The notes: generated by a model not told the origin, from the sequence alone. Counted from the stretch's first letter, positions 40,001-53,203 are shown. The stretch: 64,000 bases of DNA from Cladorhizidae sp. MBARI D1340-BT2 (GCA_028752905.1 JAQNBH010000082.1:1-64000), one strand, 5' to 3'. Translations and numbers: made by a program.

Positions 40001-40642
40001 CAACACTGACCCACTAATTACTAGACTAATAGGCCCACCAGTAGTGAGCTACTGCAACACTGACCACTAATTACTAGACTAATAGTAGTGAGTCACTGCA
40101 ACACTGACCCACTAATTACTAGACGTATAGGCCCACCAGTAGTGAGCCACTGCAACACTGACCCACTAATTACTAGACTAATAGGCCCAGCCACTGCAAC
40201 ACTGACCTACTAATTACTAGACTAATAGGCCTACCAGTAGTGAGCCACTGCAACACTGAACCACCAATTACTAGACTAATAGGCCCACCAGTAGTGAGCC
40301 ACTGCAACACTGACCATTAATTACTAGACTAATAGGCCCACCAGTAGTGAGTCACTGCAACACTGACCCACTAATTACTAGACTAATAGGCCCACCAGTA
40401 GTGAGCCACTGCAACACTGACCCACTAATTACTAGACTAATAGGCCCACCAGTAGTGAGCCACTGCAACACTGACCCACTAATTACTAGACTAATAGGCC
40501 CACCAGTAGTGAGCCACTGCAACACTGACCCACTAATTACTTGACTAATAGGCCCACCAGTAGTGAGCCGCTGCAACACTGACCCACTAATTACTAGACT
40601 AATAGGCCCACTAGTAATGAGGCACTGCAACACTGACCCACT
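37050..40642 (+). repeat. 3,593-bp tandem duplication, right unit
   Basis: The join with the left unit falls inside one 54-bp monomer between the GAGGCAC start (about 37,028) and AGATTAATAGG (37,057). That monomer has the left half seen at 40,621 and the right half seen at 33,440. The join keeps the 54-bp phase, as expected for unequal exchange between aligned monomers. After 40,642 the sequence continues with AGGTCC and GACTCAC, as in the 2.06-kb block, so the duplication ends there. I see no private difference between the units, though I did not compare every base. Confidence 0.92.
37226..39300 (+). repeat. 2.07-kb block repeated at 41,737-43,811 (4,511-bp shift)
   Basis: Markers at 37,432, 38,084, 38,756 and 38,925 pair with 41,943, 42,595, 43,267 and 43,436, each 4,511 bp apart. 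AATGGGCCC at 35,164, 38,757 and 43,268 tags three members of this lineage. The third has gained CCCACTAGTAGTGAGCC near 43,330. On the left the partner has a plain monomer where this copy has GACACAC. On the right the partner has four extra monomers, including AGATTAATAGG. Confidence 0.9.
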
Positions 40643-41740
40643 AATTACTAGACTAATAGGTCCACCAGTAGTGAGCCACTGCAACACTGACTCACTAATT
40701 ACTAGACTAATAGGCCCACCAGTAGTGAGCCACTGCAACACTGACCCACTAATTACTAGACTAATAGGCCCACCAGTAGTGAGCCACTGCAACACTGACC
40801 CACTAATTACTAGACTAATAGGCCCACCAGTAGTGAGCCACTGCAACACTGACCCACTAATTACTAGACTAATAGGCCCACCAGTAGTGAGCCACTGCAA
40901 CACTGACCCACTAATTACTAGACTAATAGGCCCACCAGTAGTGAGCCACTGCAACACTGACCCACTAATTACTAGACTAATAGGCCCACCAGTAGTGAGC
41001 CACTGCAACACTGACCCACTAATTACTAGACTAATAGGCCCACCAGTAGTGAGCTACTGCAACACTGACCCACTAATTACTAGAGTAATAGGCCCACCAG
41101 TAGTGAGCCACTGCAACACTGACCCACTAATTACTAGACTAATAGGCCCACCAGTAGTGAGCCACTGCAACACTGACCCACTATTTACTAGACTAATAGG
41201 CCCACCAGTAGTGAGCCACTGCAACACTGACCCACTAATTACTAGACTAATAGGCCCACCAGTAGTGAGCCACTGCAACACTGACCCACTAATTACTAGA
41301 CTAATAGGCCCACCAGTAGTGAGCCACTGCAACACTGACCCACTAATTACTAGACTAATAGGCCCACCAGTAGTGAGCTACTGCAACACTGACCCACTAA
41401 TTACTAGACTAATAGGCCCACCAGTAGTGAGCTACTGCAACACTGACCCACTAATTACTAGACTAATAGGCCCACCAGTAGTGAGCCACTGCAACACTGA
41501 CCCACTAATTACTAGACTAATAGGCCCACCAGTAGTGAGCCACTGCAACACTGACCCACTAATTACTAGATTAATAGGCCCACCAGTAGTGAGCCACTGC
41601 AACACTGACCCACTAATTACTAGACTAATAGGCCCACCAGTAGTGAGCCACTGCAACACTGACCCACTAATTACTAGACTAATAGGCCCACCAGTAGTGA
41701 GCCACTGCAACACTGACCCACTAATTACTAGACTAATAGG
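40643..41740 (+). repeat. Consensus-rich block with CTATTTACT, related to 32.1-33.6 kb
   Basis: Starts with AGGTCC, GACTCAC and four or more plain monomers, then GAGCTAC, AGAGTAATAGG (41,085), CTATTTACT (41,183), two GAGCTAC monomers and AGATTAATAGG (41,570). The order and the rare CTATTTACT match 32,970-33,466 at 8,104 bp. Compared with the 2.06-kb block it has lost the 53-bp monomers and the GTTAGCC / GTAACACTG section, so about nine monomers are missing. No frame-shifting monomer occurs from 40,563 to 41,885, which yields a 440-codon open frame on the plus strand. Confidence 0.87.
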
Positions 41741-43811
41741 TCCACCAGTAGTGAGCCACTCCAACACTGACCCACTAATTACTAGACTAATAGGCCCACC
41801 AGTAGTGAGCCATTGCAACACTGACACACTAATTACTAGACTAATAGGCCCACCAGTAGTGAGCCACTGCAACACTGACCACTAATTACTAGACTAATAG
41901 GCCCACCAGTAGTGAGCCACTGCAACACTGACCCACTAATTACTAGACTAATAGGCCCACCAGTAGTGAGCCACTGCAACACTGACCACTAATTACTAGA
42001 CTAATAGGCCCACCAGTAGTGAGCCACTGCAACACTGACCCACTAATAACTAGACTAATAGGCCCACCAGTAGTGAGCCACTGCAACACTGACCCACTAA
42101 TTACTAGACTAATAGGCCCACCAGTAGTGAGCCACTGCAACAATGACCCACTAATTACTAGACTAATAGGCCCACCAGTAATGAGCCACTGCAACACTGA
42201 CCCACTAATTACTAGACTAATAGGCCCACCAGTAGTGAGCCACTGCAACACTGACCCACTAATTACTAGACTAATAGGCCCACCAGTAGTGAGCCACTGC
42301 AACACTGACCCACTAATTACTAGACTAATAGGCCCACCAGTAGTGAGCCACTGCAACACTGACCCACTAATTACTAGACTAATAGGCCCACCAGTAGTGA
42401 GCAACTGCAACACTGACCCACTAATTACTAGACTAATAGGCCCACCAGTAGTGAGCTACTGCAACACTGACCACTAATTACTAGACTAATAGTAGTGAGT
42501 CACTGCAACACTGACCCACTAATTACTAGACGTATAGGCCCACCAGTAGTGAGCCACTGCAACACTGACCCACTAATTACTAGACTAATAGGCCCAGCCA
42601 CTGCAACACTGACCTACTAATTACTAGACTAATAGGCCTACCAGTAGTGAGCCACTGCAACACTGAACCACCAATTACTAGACTAATAGGCCCACCAGTA
42701 GTGAGCCACTGCAACACTGACCATTAATTACTAGACTAATAGGCCCACCAGTAGTGAGTCACTGCAACACTGACCCACTAATTACTAGACTAATAGGCCC
42801 ACCAGTAGTGAGCCACTGCAACACTGACCACTAATTACTAGACTAATAGTAGTGAGCCACTGCAACACTGACCCACTAATTACTAGACTAATAGGCCCAC
42901 CAGTAGTGAGCCACTGCAACACTGACCCACTAATTACTAGACTAATAGGCCCACCAGTAGTGAGCCACTGCAACACTGACACACTAATTACTAGACTAAT
43001 AGGTCCACCAGTAGTGAGCCACTCCAACACTGACCCACTAATTACTAGACTAATAGGCCCACCAGTAGTGAGCCATTGCAACACTGACACACTAATTACT
43101 AGACTAATAGGCCCACCAGTAGTGAGCCACTGCAACACTGACCACTAATTACTAGACTAATAGGCCCACCAGTAGTGAGCCACTGCAACACTGACCCACT
43201 AATTACTAGACTAATAGGCCCACCAGTAGTGAGCCACTGCAACACTGACCACTAATTACTAGACTAATGGGCCCACCAGTAGTGAGCCACTGCAACACTG
43301 ACCCACTAATAACTAGACTAATAGGCCCACTAGTAGTGAGCCACTGCAACACTGACCCACTAATTACTAGACTAATAGGCCCACCAGTAGTGAGCCACTG
43401 CAACACTGACCCACTAATTACTAGACTAATAGGCCCAGCCACTGCAACACTGACCTACTAATTACTAGACTAATAGGCCTACCAGTAGTGAGCCACTGCA
43501 ACACTGAACCACCAATTACTAGACTAATAGGCCCACCAGTAGTGAGCCACTGCAACACTGACCATTAATTACTAGACTAATAGGCCCACCAGTAGTGAGT
43601 CACTGCAACACTGACCCACTAATTACTAGACTAATAGGCCCACCAGTAGTGAGCCACTGCAACACTGACCACTAATTACTAGACTAATAGTAGTGAGCCA
43701 CTGCAACACTGACCCACTAATTACTAGACTAATAGGCCCACCAGTAGTGAGCCACTGCAACACTGACCCACTAATTACTAGACTAATAGGCCCACCAGTA
43801 GTGAGCCACTG
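41737..43811 (+). repeat. 2.07-kb block, second copy (4,511-bp shift)
   Basis: Partner of 37,226-39,300. It includes the B markers at 42,595 and 43,436 (841 bp apart). AATGGGCCC at 43,268 and CTAGTAGTGAGCC near 43,330 lie in the 841-bp unit. It runs on into the 1,219-bp, 23-monomer unit that ends at 44,655. The part 41,943-42,600 also matches 35,943-36,600 at exactly 6,000 bp. Confidence 0.9.
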
Positions 43812-44603
43812 CAACACTGACCCACTAATTACTAGACTAATAGGCCCACCAGTAGTGAGCCACTGCAACACTGACCCACTAATTACTAGATTAATAGGCC
43901 CACCAGTAGTGAGCCACTGCAACACTGACCCACTAATTACTAGACTAATAGGCCCACCAGTAGTGAGCCACTGCAACACTGACCCACTAATTACTAGACT
44001 AATAGGCCCACCAGTAGTGAGCCACTGCAACACTGACACACTAATTACTAGACTAATAGGTCCACCAGTAGTGAGCCACTCCAACACTGACCCACTAATT
44101 ACTAGACTAATAGGCCCACCAGTAGTGAGCCATTGCAACACTGACACACTAATTACTAGACTAATAGGCCCACCAGTAGTGAGCCACTGCAACACTGACC
44201 ACTAATTACTAGACTAATAGGCCCACCAGTAGTGAGCCACTGCAACACTGACCCACTAATTACTAGACTAATAGGCCCACCAGTAGTGAGCCACTGCAAC
44301 ACTGACCACTAATTACTAGACTAATAGGCCCACCAGTAGTGAGCCACTGCAACACTGACCCACTAATAACTAGACTAATAGGCCCACCAGTAGTGAGCCA
44401 CTGCAACACTGACCCACTAATTACTAGACTAATAGGCCCACCAGTAGTGAGCCACTGCAACAATGACCCACTAATTACTAGACTAATAGGCCCACCAGTA
44501 ATGAGCCACTGCAACACTGACCCACTAATTACTAGACTAATAGGCCCACCAGTAGTGAGCCACTGCAACACTGACCCACTAATTACTAGACTAATAGGCC
44601 CAC

Positions 44604-47600
44604 CAGTAGTGAGCCACTGCAACACTGACCCACTAATTACTAGACTAATAGGCCCAGCCACTGCAACACTGACCTACTAATTACTAGACTAATAGGCCTA
44701 CCAGTAGTGAGCCACTGCAACACTGAACCACCAATTACTAGACTAATAGGCCCACCAGTAGTGAGCCACTGCAACACTGACCATTAATTACTAGACTAAT
44801 AGGCCCACCAGTAGTGAGTCACTGCAACACTGACCCACTAATTACTAGACTAATAGGCCCACCAGTAGTGAGCCACTGCAACACTGACCACTAATTACTA
44901 GACTAATAGTAGTGAGCCACTGCAACACTGACCCACTAATTACTAGACTAATAGGCCCACCAGTAGTGAGCCACTGCAACACTGACCCACTAATTACTAG
45001 ACTAATAGGCCCACCAGTAGTGAGCCACTGCAACACTGACACACTAATTACTAGACTAATAGGTCCACCAGTAGTGAGCCACTCCAACACTGACCCACTA
45101 ATTACTAGACTAATAGGCCCACCAGTAGTGAGCCATTGCAACACTGACACACTAATTACTAGACTAATAGGCCCACCAGTAGTGAGCCACTGCAACACTG
45201 ACCACTAATTACTAGACTAATAGGCCCACCAGTAGTGAGCCACTGCAACACTGACCCACTAATTACTAGACTAATAGGCCCACCAGTAGTGAGCCACTGC
45301 AACACTGACCACTAATTACTAGACTAATAGGCCCACCAGTAGTGAGCCACTGCAACACTGACCCACTAATAACTAGACTAATAGGCCCACCAGTAGTGAG
45401 CCACTGCAACACTGACCCACTAATTACTAGACTAATAGGCCCACCAGTAGTGAGCCACTGCAACAATGACCCACTAATTACTAGACTAATAGGCCCACCA
45501 GTAATGAGCCACTGCAACACTGACCCACTAATTACTAGACTAATAGGCCCACCAGTAGTGAGCCACTGCAACACTGACCCACTAATTACTAGACTAATAG
45601 GCCCACCAGTAGTGAGCCACTGCAACACTGACCCACTAATTACTAGACTAATAGGCCCACCAGTAGTGAGCCACTGCAACACTGACCCACTAATTACTAG
45701 ACTAATAGGCCCACCAGTAGTGAGCAACTGCAACACTGACCCACTAATTACTAGACTAATAGGCCCACCAGTAGTGAGCTACTGCAACACTGACCACTAA
45801 TTACTAGACTAATAGTAGTGAGTCACTGCAACACTGACCCACTAATTACTAGACGTATAGGCCCACCAGTAGTGAGCCACTGCAACACTGACCCACTAAT
45901 TACTAGACTAATAGGCCCAGCCACTGCAACACTGACCTACTAATTACTAGACTAATAGGCCTACCAGTAGTGAGCCACTGCAACACTGAACCACCAATTA
46001 CTAGACTAATAGGCCCACCAGTAGTGAGCCACTGCAACACTGACCATTAATTACTAGACTAATAGGCCCACCAGTAGTGAGTCACTGCAACACTGACCCA
46101 CTAATTACTAGACTAATAGGCCCACCAGTAGTGAGCCACTGCAACACTGACCCACTAATTACTAGACTAATAGGCCCACCAGTAGTGAGCCACTGCAACA
46201 CTGACCCACTAATTACTAGACTAATAGGCCCACCAGTAGTGAGCCACTGCAACACTGACCCACTAATTACTTGACTAATAGGCCCACCAGTAGTGAGCCG
46301 CTGCAACACTGACCCACTAATTACTAGACTAATAGGCCCACTAGTAATGAGGCACTGCAACACTGACCCACTAATTACTAGACTAATAGGTCCACCAGTA
46401 GTGAGCCACTGCAACACTGACTCACTAATTACTAGACTAATAGGCCCACCAGTAGTGAGCCACTGCAACACTGACCCACTAATTACTAGACTAATAGGCC
46501 CACCAGTAGTGAGCCACTGCAACACTGACCCACTAATTACTAGACTAATAGGCCCACCAGTAGTGAGCCACTGCAACACTGACCACTAATTACTAGACTA
46601 ATAGGCCCACCAGTAGTGAGCCACTGCAACACTGACCCACTAATTACTAGACTAATAGGCCCACCAGTAGTGAGGCACTGCAACACTGACCCACTAATTA
46701 CTAGACTAATAGGCCCACCAGTAGTGAGCCACTGCAACACTGACCCACTAATTACTAGACTAATAGGCCCACCAGTAGTTAGCCACTGCAACACTGACCC
46801 ACTAATTACTAGACTAATAGGCCCACCAGTAGTGAGCCACTGCAACACTGACCACTAATTACTAGACTAATAGGCCCACCAGTAGTGAGCCACTGTAACA
46901 CTGACCCACTAATTACTAGACTAATAGGCCCACCAGTAGTGAGCCACTGCAACACTGACCCACTAATTACTAGACTAATAGGCCCACCAGTAGTGAGCCA
47001 CTGCAACACTGACCCACTAATTACTAGACTAATAGGCCCACCAGTAGTGAGCCACTGCAACACTGACCCACTAATTACTAGACTAATAGGCCCACCAGTA
47101 GTGAGCCACTGCAACACTGACCCACTAATTACTAGACTAATAGGCCCACCAGTAGTGAGCCACTGCAACACTGACCCACTAATTACTAGACTAATAGGCC
47201 CACCAGTAGTGAGCTACTGCAACACTGACCCACTAATTACTAGAGTAATAGGCCCACCAGTAGTGAGCCACTGCAACACTGACCCACTAATTACTAGACT
47301 AATAGGCCCACCAGTAGTGAGCCACTGCAACACTGACCCACTAATTACTAGACTAATAGGCCCACCAGTAGTGAGCCACTGCAACACTGACCCACTAATT
47401 ACTAGACTAATAGGCCCACCAGTAGTGAGCCACTGCAACACTGACCCACTAATTACTAGACTAATAGGCCCACCAGTAGTGAGCCACTGCAACACTGACC
47501 CACTAATTACTAGACTAATAGGCCCACCAGTAGTGAGCTACTGCAACACTGACCCACTAATTACTAGACTAATAGGCCCACCAGTAGTGAGCTACTGCAA

Positions 47601-49544
47601 CACTGACCCACTAATTACTAGACTAATAGGCCCACCAGTAGTGAGCCACTGCAACACTGACCCACTAATTACTAGACTAATAGGCCCACCAGTAGTGAGC
47701 CACTGCAACACTGACCCACTAATTACTAGATTAATAGGCCCACCAGTAGTGAGCCACTGCAACACTGACCCACTAATTACTAGACTAATAGGCCCACCAG
47801 TAGTGAGCCACTGCAACACTGACCCACTAATTACTAGACTAATAGGCCCACCAGTAGTGAGCCACTGCAACACTGACACACTAATTACTAGACTAATAGG
47901 TCCACCAGTAGTGAGCCACTCCAACACTGACCCACTAATTACTAGACTAATAGGCCCACCAGTAGTGAGCCATTGCAACACTGACACACTAATTACTAGA
48001 CTAATAGGCCCACCAGTAGTGAGCCACTGCAACACTGACCACTAATTACTAGACTAATAGGCCCACCAGTAGTGAGCCACTGCAACACTGACCCACTAAT
48101 TACTAGACTAATAGGCCCACCAGTAGTGAGCCACTGCAACACTGACCACTAATTACTAGACTAATAGGCCCACCAGTAGTGAGCCACTGCAACACTGACC
48201 CACTAATAACTAGACTAATAGGCCCACCAGTAGTGAGCCACTGCAACACTGACCCACTAATTACTAGACTAATAGGCCCACCAGTAGTGAGCCACTGCAA
48301 CAATGACCCACTAATTACTAGACTAATAGGCCCACCAGTAATGAGCCACTGCAACACTGACCCACTAATTACTAGACTAATAGGCCCACCAGTAGTGAGC
48401 CACTGCAACACTGACCCACTAATTACTAGACTAATAGGCCCACCAGTAGTGAGCCACTGCAACACTGACCCACTAATTACTAGACTAATAGGCCCACCAG
48501 TAGTGAGCCACTGCAACACTGACCCACTAATTACTAGACTAATAGGCCCACCAGTAGTGAGCAACTGCAACACTGACCCACTAATTACTAGACTAATAGG
48601 CCCACCAGTAGTGAGCTACTGCAACACTGACCACTAATTACTAGACTAATAGTAGTGAGTCACTGCAACACTGACCCACTAATTACTAGACGTATAGGCC
48701 CACCAGTAGTGAGCCACTGCAACACTGACCCACTAATTACTAGACTAATAGGCCCAGCCACTGCAACACTGACCTACTAATTACTAGACTAATAGGCCTA
48801 CCAGTAGTGAGCCACTGCAACACTGAACCACCAATTACTAGACTAATAGGCCCACCAGTAGTGAGCCACTGCAACACTGACCATTAATTACTAGACTAAT
48901 AGGCCCACCAGTAGTGAGTCACTGCAACACTGACCCACTAATTACTAGACTAATAGGCCCACCAGTAGTGAGCCACTGCAACACTGACCACTAATTACTA
49001 GACTAATAGTAGTGAGCCACTGCAACACTGACCCACTAATTACTAGACTAATAGGCCCACCAGTAGTGAGCCACTGCAACACTGACCCACTAATTACTAG
49101 ACTAATAGGCCCACCAGTAGTGAGCCACTGCAACACTGACACACTAATTACTAGACTAATAGGTCCACCAGTAGTGAGCCACTCCAACACTGACCCACTA
49201 ATTACTAGACTAATAGGCCCACCAGTAGTGAGCCATTGCAACACTGACACACTAATTACTAGACTAATAGGCCCACCAGTAGTGAGCCACTGCAACACTG
49301 ACCACTAATTACTAGACTAATAGGCCCACCAGTAGTGAGCCACTGCAACACTGACCCACTAATTACTAGACTAATAGGCCCACCAGTAGTGAGCCACTGC
49401 AACACTGACCACTAATTACTAGACTAATAGGCCCACCAGTAGTGAGCCACTGCAACACTGACCCACTAATAACTAGACTAATAGGCCCACCAGTAGTGAG
49501 CCACTGCAACACTGACCCACTAATTACTAGACTAATAGGCCCAC
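44604..49544 (+). repeat. 4.9-kb duplicated block, copy 2 (14,264-bp shift)
   Basis: Partner of 30,340-35,280. It contains B markers 44,655, 45,918 and 48,755 and a third copy of the 2.06-kb block at about 46,084-48,144. That copy has CTAATTACT where 33,078 has CTATTTACT and, like copy 2, has GACACAC near 47,875. The flanks differ from copy 1 on both sides. To the left are CTAATAACTAG, CAACAATGAC and three plain monomers; to the right, the full 24-monomer unit leads to the marker at 50,018. Confidence 0.93.
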
Positions 49545-50720
49545 CAGTAGTGAGCCACTGCAACAATGACCCACTAATTACTAGACTAATAGGCCCACCA
49601 GTAATGAGCCACTGCAACACTGACCCACTAATTACTAGACTAATAGGCCCACCAGTAGTGAGCCACTGCAACACTGACCCACTAATTACTAGACTAATAG
49701 GCCCACCAGTAGTGAGCCACTGCAACACTGACCCACTAATTACTAGACTAATAGGCCCACCAGTAGTGAGCCACTGCAACACTGACCCACTAATTACTAG
49801 ACTAATAGGCCCACCAGTAGTGAGCAACTGCAACACTGACCCACTAATTACTAGACTAATAGGCCCACCAGTAGTGAGCTACTGCAACACTGACCACTAA
49901 TTACTAGACTAATAGTAGTGAGTCACTGCAACACTGACCCACTAATTACTAGACGTATAGGCCCACCAGTAGTGAGCCACTGCAACACTGACCCACTAAT
50001 TACTAGACTAATAGGCCCAGCCACTGCAACACTGACCTACTAATTACTAGACTAATAGGCCTACCAGTAGTGAGCCACTGCAACACTGAACCACCAATTA
50101 CTAGACTAATAGGCCCACCAGTAGTGAGCCACTGCAACACTGACCATTAATTACTAGACTAATAGGCCCACCAGTAGTGAGTCACTGCAACACTGACCCA
50201 CTAATTACTAGACTAATAGGCCCACCAGTAGTGAGCCACTGCAACACTGACCACTAATTACTAGACTAATTGTAGTAGTGAGCCACTGCAACACTGACCC
50301 ACTAATTACTAGACTAATACGCCCACCAGTAGTGAGCCACTGCAACACTGACCCACTAATTACTAGACTAATAGGCCCACCAGTAGTGAGTCACTGCAAC
50401 ACTGACCCACTAATTAATAGACTAATTGGCCCACCAGTAGTGGGCCACTGCAACACTGACCACTAATTACTAGACTAATAGGCCCACCAGTAGTGAGCCA
50501 CTGCAACACTGACCATTAATTACTAGACTAATAGGCACACCAGTAGTGAGCCACTGCAAAACTGACCCACTAATTACTAGACTAATAGGCCCACCAGTAG
50601 TGAGCCACTGCAACACTGACCCACTAATTACTAGACTAATAGGCCCACCAGTAGTGAGTCACTGCAACACTGACCCACTAATTACTAGACGTATAGGCCC
50701 ACCAGTAGTGAGCCACTGCA
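49545..50720 (+). repeat. B-family end block, repeated near 57.55-58.72 kb
   Basis: It holds the last two 30-51-kb style B cassettes. From the 10-bp deletion at 50,018 the sequence matches 58,025 at 8,007 bp, changing to 8,004 bp after about 50,270, because this copy has a 6-bp deletion monomer (AATTGTAGTAGTGAG) where the other has the usual 9-bp form. Downstream it carries ATACGCCC, CTAATTGGCCC, GTGGGCC, GACCATT, GCAAAACTG and AGACGTATAGG, all repeated at 58,282-58,720. Confidence 0.88.
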
Positions 50721-53203
50721 ACACTGACCACTAATTACTAGACTAATAGTAGTGAGTCACTGCAACACTGACCCACTAATTACTAGACGTATAGGCCCAC
50801 CAGTAGTGAGCCACTGCAACACTGACCCACTAAATACTAGACTAATAGGCCCAGCCACTGCAACACTGACCTACTAATTACTAGACTAATAGGCCTACCA
50901 GTGGTGAGCCACTGCAACACTGAACCACCAATTACTAGACTAATAGGCCCACCAGTAGTGAGCCACTGCAACACTGACCACTAATTACTAGACTAATAGG
51001 CCCACCAGTAGTGAGTCACTGCAACACTGACCCACTAATTACTAGACTAATAGGCCCACCAGTAGTGAGCCACTGCAACACTGACCACTAATTACTAGAC
51101 TAATAGGCCCACCAGTAGTGAGCCACTGCAACACTGACCACTAATTACTAGACTAATAGTAGTGAGCCACTGCAACACTGACCCACTAATTACTAGACTA
51201 ATACGCCCACCAGTAGTGAGCCACTGCAACACTGACCCGCTAATTACTAGACTAATAGGCCCACCAGTAGTGAGTCACTGCAACACTGACCCACTAATTA
51301 ATAGACTAATTGGCCCACCAGTAGTGGGCCACTGCAACACTGACCACTAATTACTAGACTAATAGGCCCACCAGTAGTGAGCCACTGCAACACTGACCCA
51401 CTAATTACTAGACTAATAGGCCCACCAGTAGTGAGCCACTGCAACACTGACCCACTAATTACTAGACTAATAGGCCCACCAGTAGTGAGCCACTGCAACA
51501 CTGACCCACTAATTACTAGAGTAATAGGCCCACCAGTAGTGAGTCACTGCAACACTGACCCACTAATTACTAGACTAATAGGGCCACCAGTAGTGAGCTA
51601 CTGCAACACTGACCACTAATTACTAGACTAATAGTAGTGAGCCACTGCAACACTGACCCACTAATTACTAGACTAATAGGCCCACCAGTAGTGAGCCACT
51701 GCAACATTGACCCACTAATTACTAGACTAATAGGCCCACCAGTAGTGAGCCACTGCAACACTGACCATTAATTACTAGACTAATAGGCACACCAGTAGTG
51801 AGCCACTGCAAAACTGACCCACTAATTACTAGACTAATAGGCCCACCAGTAGTGAGCCACTGCAACACTGACCCACTAATTACTAGACTAATAGGCCCAC
51901 CAGTAGTGAGCCACTGCAACACTGACCCAATAATTACTAGACTAATAGGCCCACCAGTAGTGAGCCACTGCAACACTGACCCACTAATTACTTGACTAAT
52001 AGGCCCACCAGTAGTGAGCCACTGCAACACTGACCCACTAATTACTAGACTAATAGGCACACCAGTAGTGAGCCACTGCAACACTGACCCACTAATTACT
52101 AGACTAATAGGCCCACCAGTAGTGAGCCACTGCAACACTGACCTACTAATTACTAGACTAATAGGCCCACCAGTAGTGAGCCACTGCAACACTGACCCAC
52201 TAATTACTAGACTAATAGGCCCACCAGAAGTGAGCCACTGCAACACTGACCCACTAATTACTAGACTAATAGGCCCACCAGTAGTGAGCCACTGCAACAC
52301 TGACCCAATAATTACTAGACTAATAGGCCCACCAGTAGTGAGCCACTGCAACACTGACCCACTAATTACTAGACTAATAGGCCCACTAGTAGTGAGGCAC
52401 TGCAACACTGACCCACTAATTACTAGACTAATAGGCCCACCAGTAGTGAGCCACTGCAACACTGACCCACTAATTACTAGACTAATAGGCCCACCAGTAG
52501 TGAGCCACTGCAACATTGACCCACTAATTACTAGACTAATAGGCCCACCAGTAGTGAGCCACTGCAACACTGACCCACTAATTACTAGACTAATAGGCCC
52601 ACCAGTAGTGAGCCACTGCAACACTGACCCACTAATTACTAGACTAATAGGCACACCAGTAGTGAGCCACTGCAACACTGACCCACTAATTACTAGACTA
52701 ATAGGCCCACCAGTAGTGAGCCACTGCAACACTGACCACTAATTACTAGACTAATAGGCCCACCAGTAGTGAGGCACTGCAACACTGACCCACTAATTAC
52801 TAGACTAATAGGCCCACTAGTAATGAGGCACTGCAACACTGACCCACTAATTACTAGACTAATAGGCCCACCAGTAGTGAGCCACTGCAACACTGACTCA
52901 CTAATTACTAGACTAATAGGCCCACCAGTAGTGAGCCACTTCAACACTGACCCACTAATTACTAGACTAACAGGCCCACCAGTAGTGAGCCAATGCAACA
53001 CTGACCCACTAATTACTAGACTAATAGGCCCACCAGTAGTGAGCCACTGCAACACTGACCCACTAATTACTAGACTAATAGGCCCACCAGTAGTGAGGCA
53101 CTGCAACACTGACCACTAATTACTAGACTAATAGGCACACCAGTAGTGAGCCACTGCAACACTGACCCACTAATTACTAGACTAATAGGCACACCAGTAG
53201 TGA
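50721..53203 (+). repeat. 2.5-kb duplicated block, copy 2 (28,291-bp shift)
   Basis: Partner of 22,430-24,965. It lacks one CTAGTAGTGAGG monomer before CCAGAAG (52,226), giving a 54-bp shorter right part. Private changes include CTAAATACTAG near 50,832, CCAGTGGTGAG near 50,900, GACCCGCTAATT near 51,236 (creates a CpG) and CACTTCAAC near 52,940, the last also shared with the neighbour at 54,663. The two copies flank the 22-kb B domain on its left and right. Confidence 0.92.

Noticed and set aside
40563..41885. 440-codon plus-strand open frame, and similar frames at 28,841-30,004, 32,621-33,781 and 46,885-48,045
   Set aside because: These are long only because no 53-bp monomer happens to lie inside. 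Their 18-residue repeat has no recognised domain and the frames end at ordinary 53-bp monomers.
22430..50720. Inverted copies of the satellite
   Set aside because: I looked for the reverse-complement words (CAGTGTTGCAGTGG, GGTGGGCCTATTAG) on the plus strand and found none. All monomers share one orientation.
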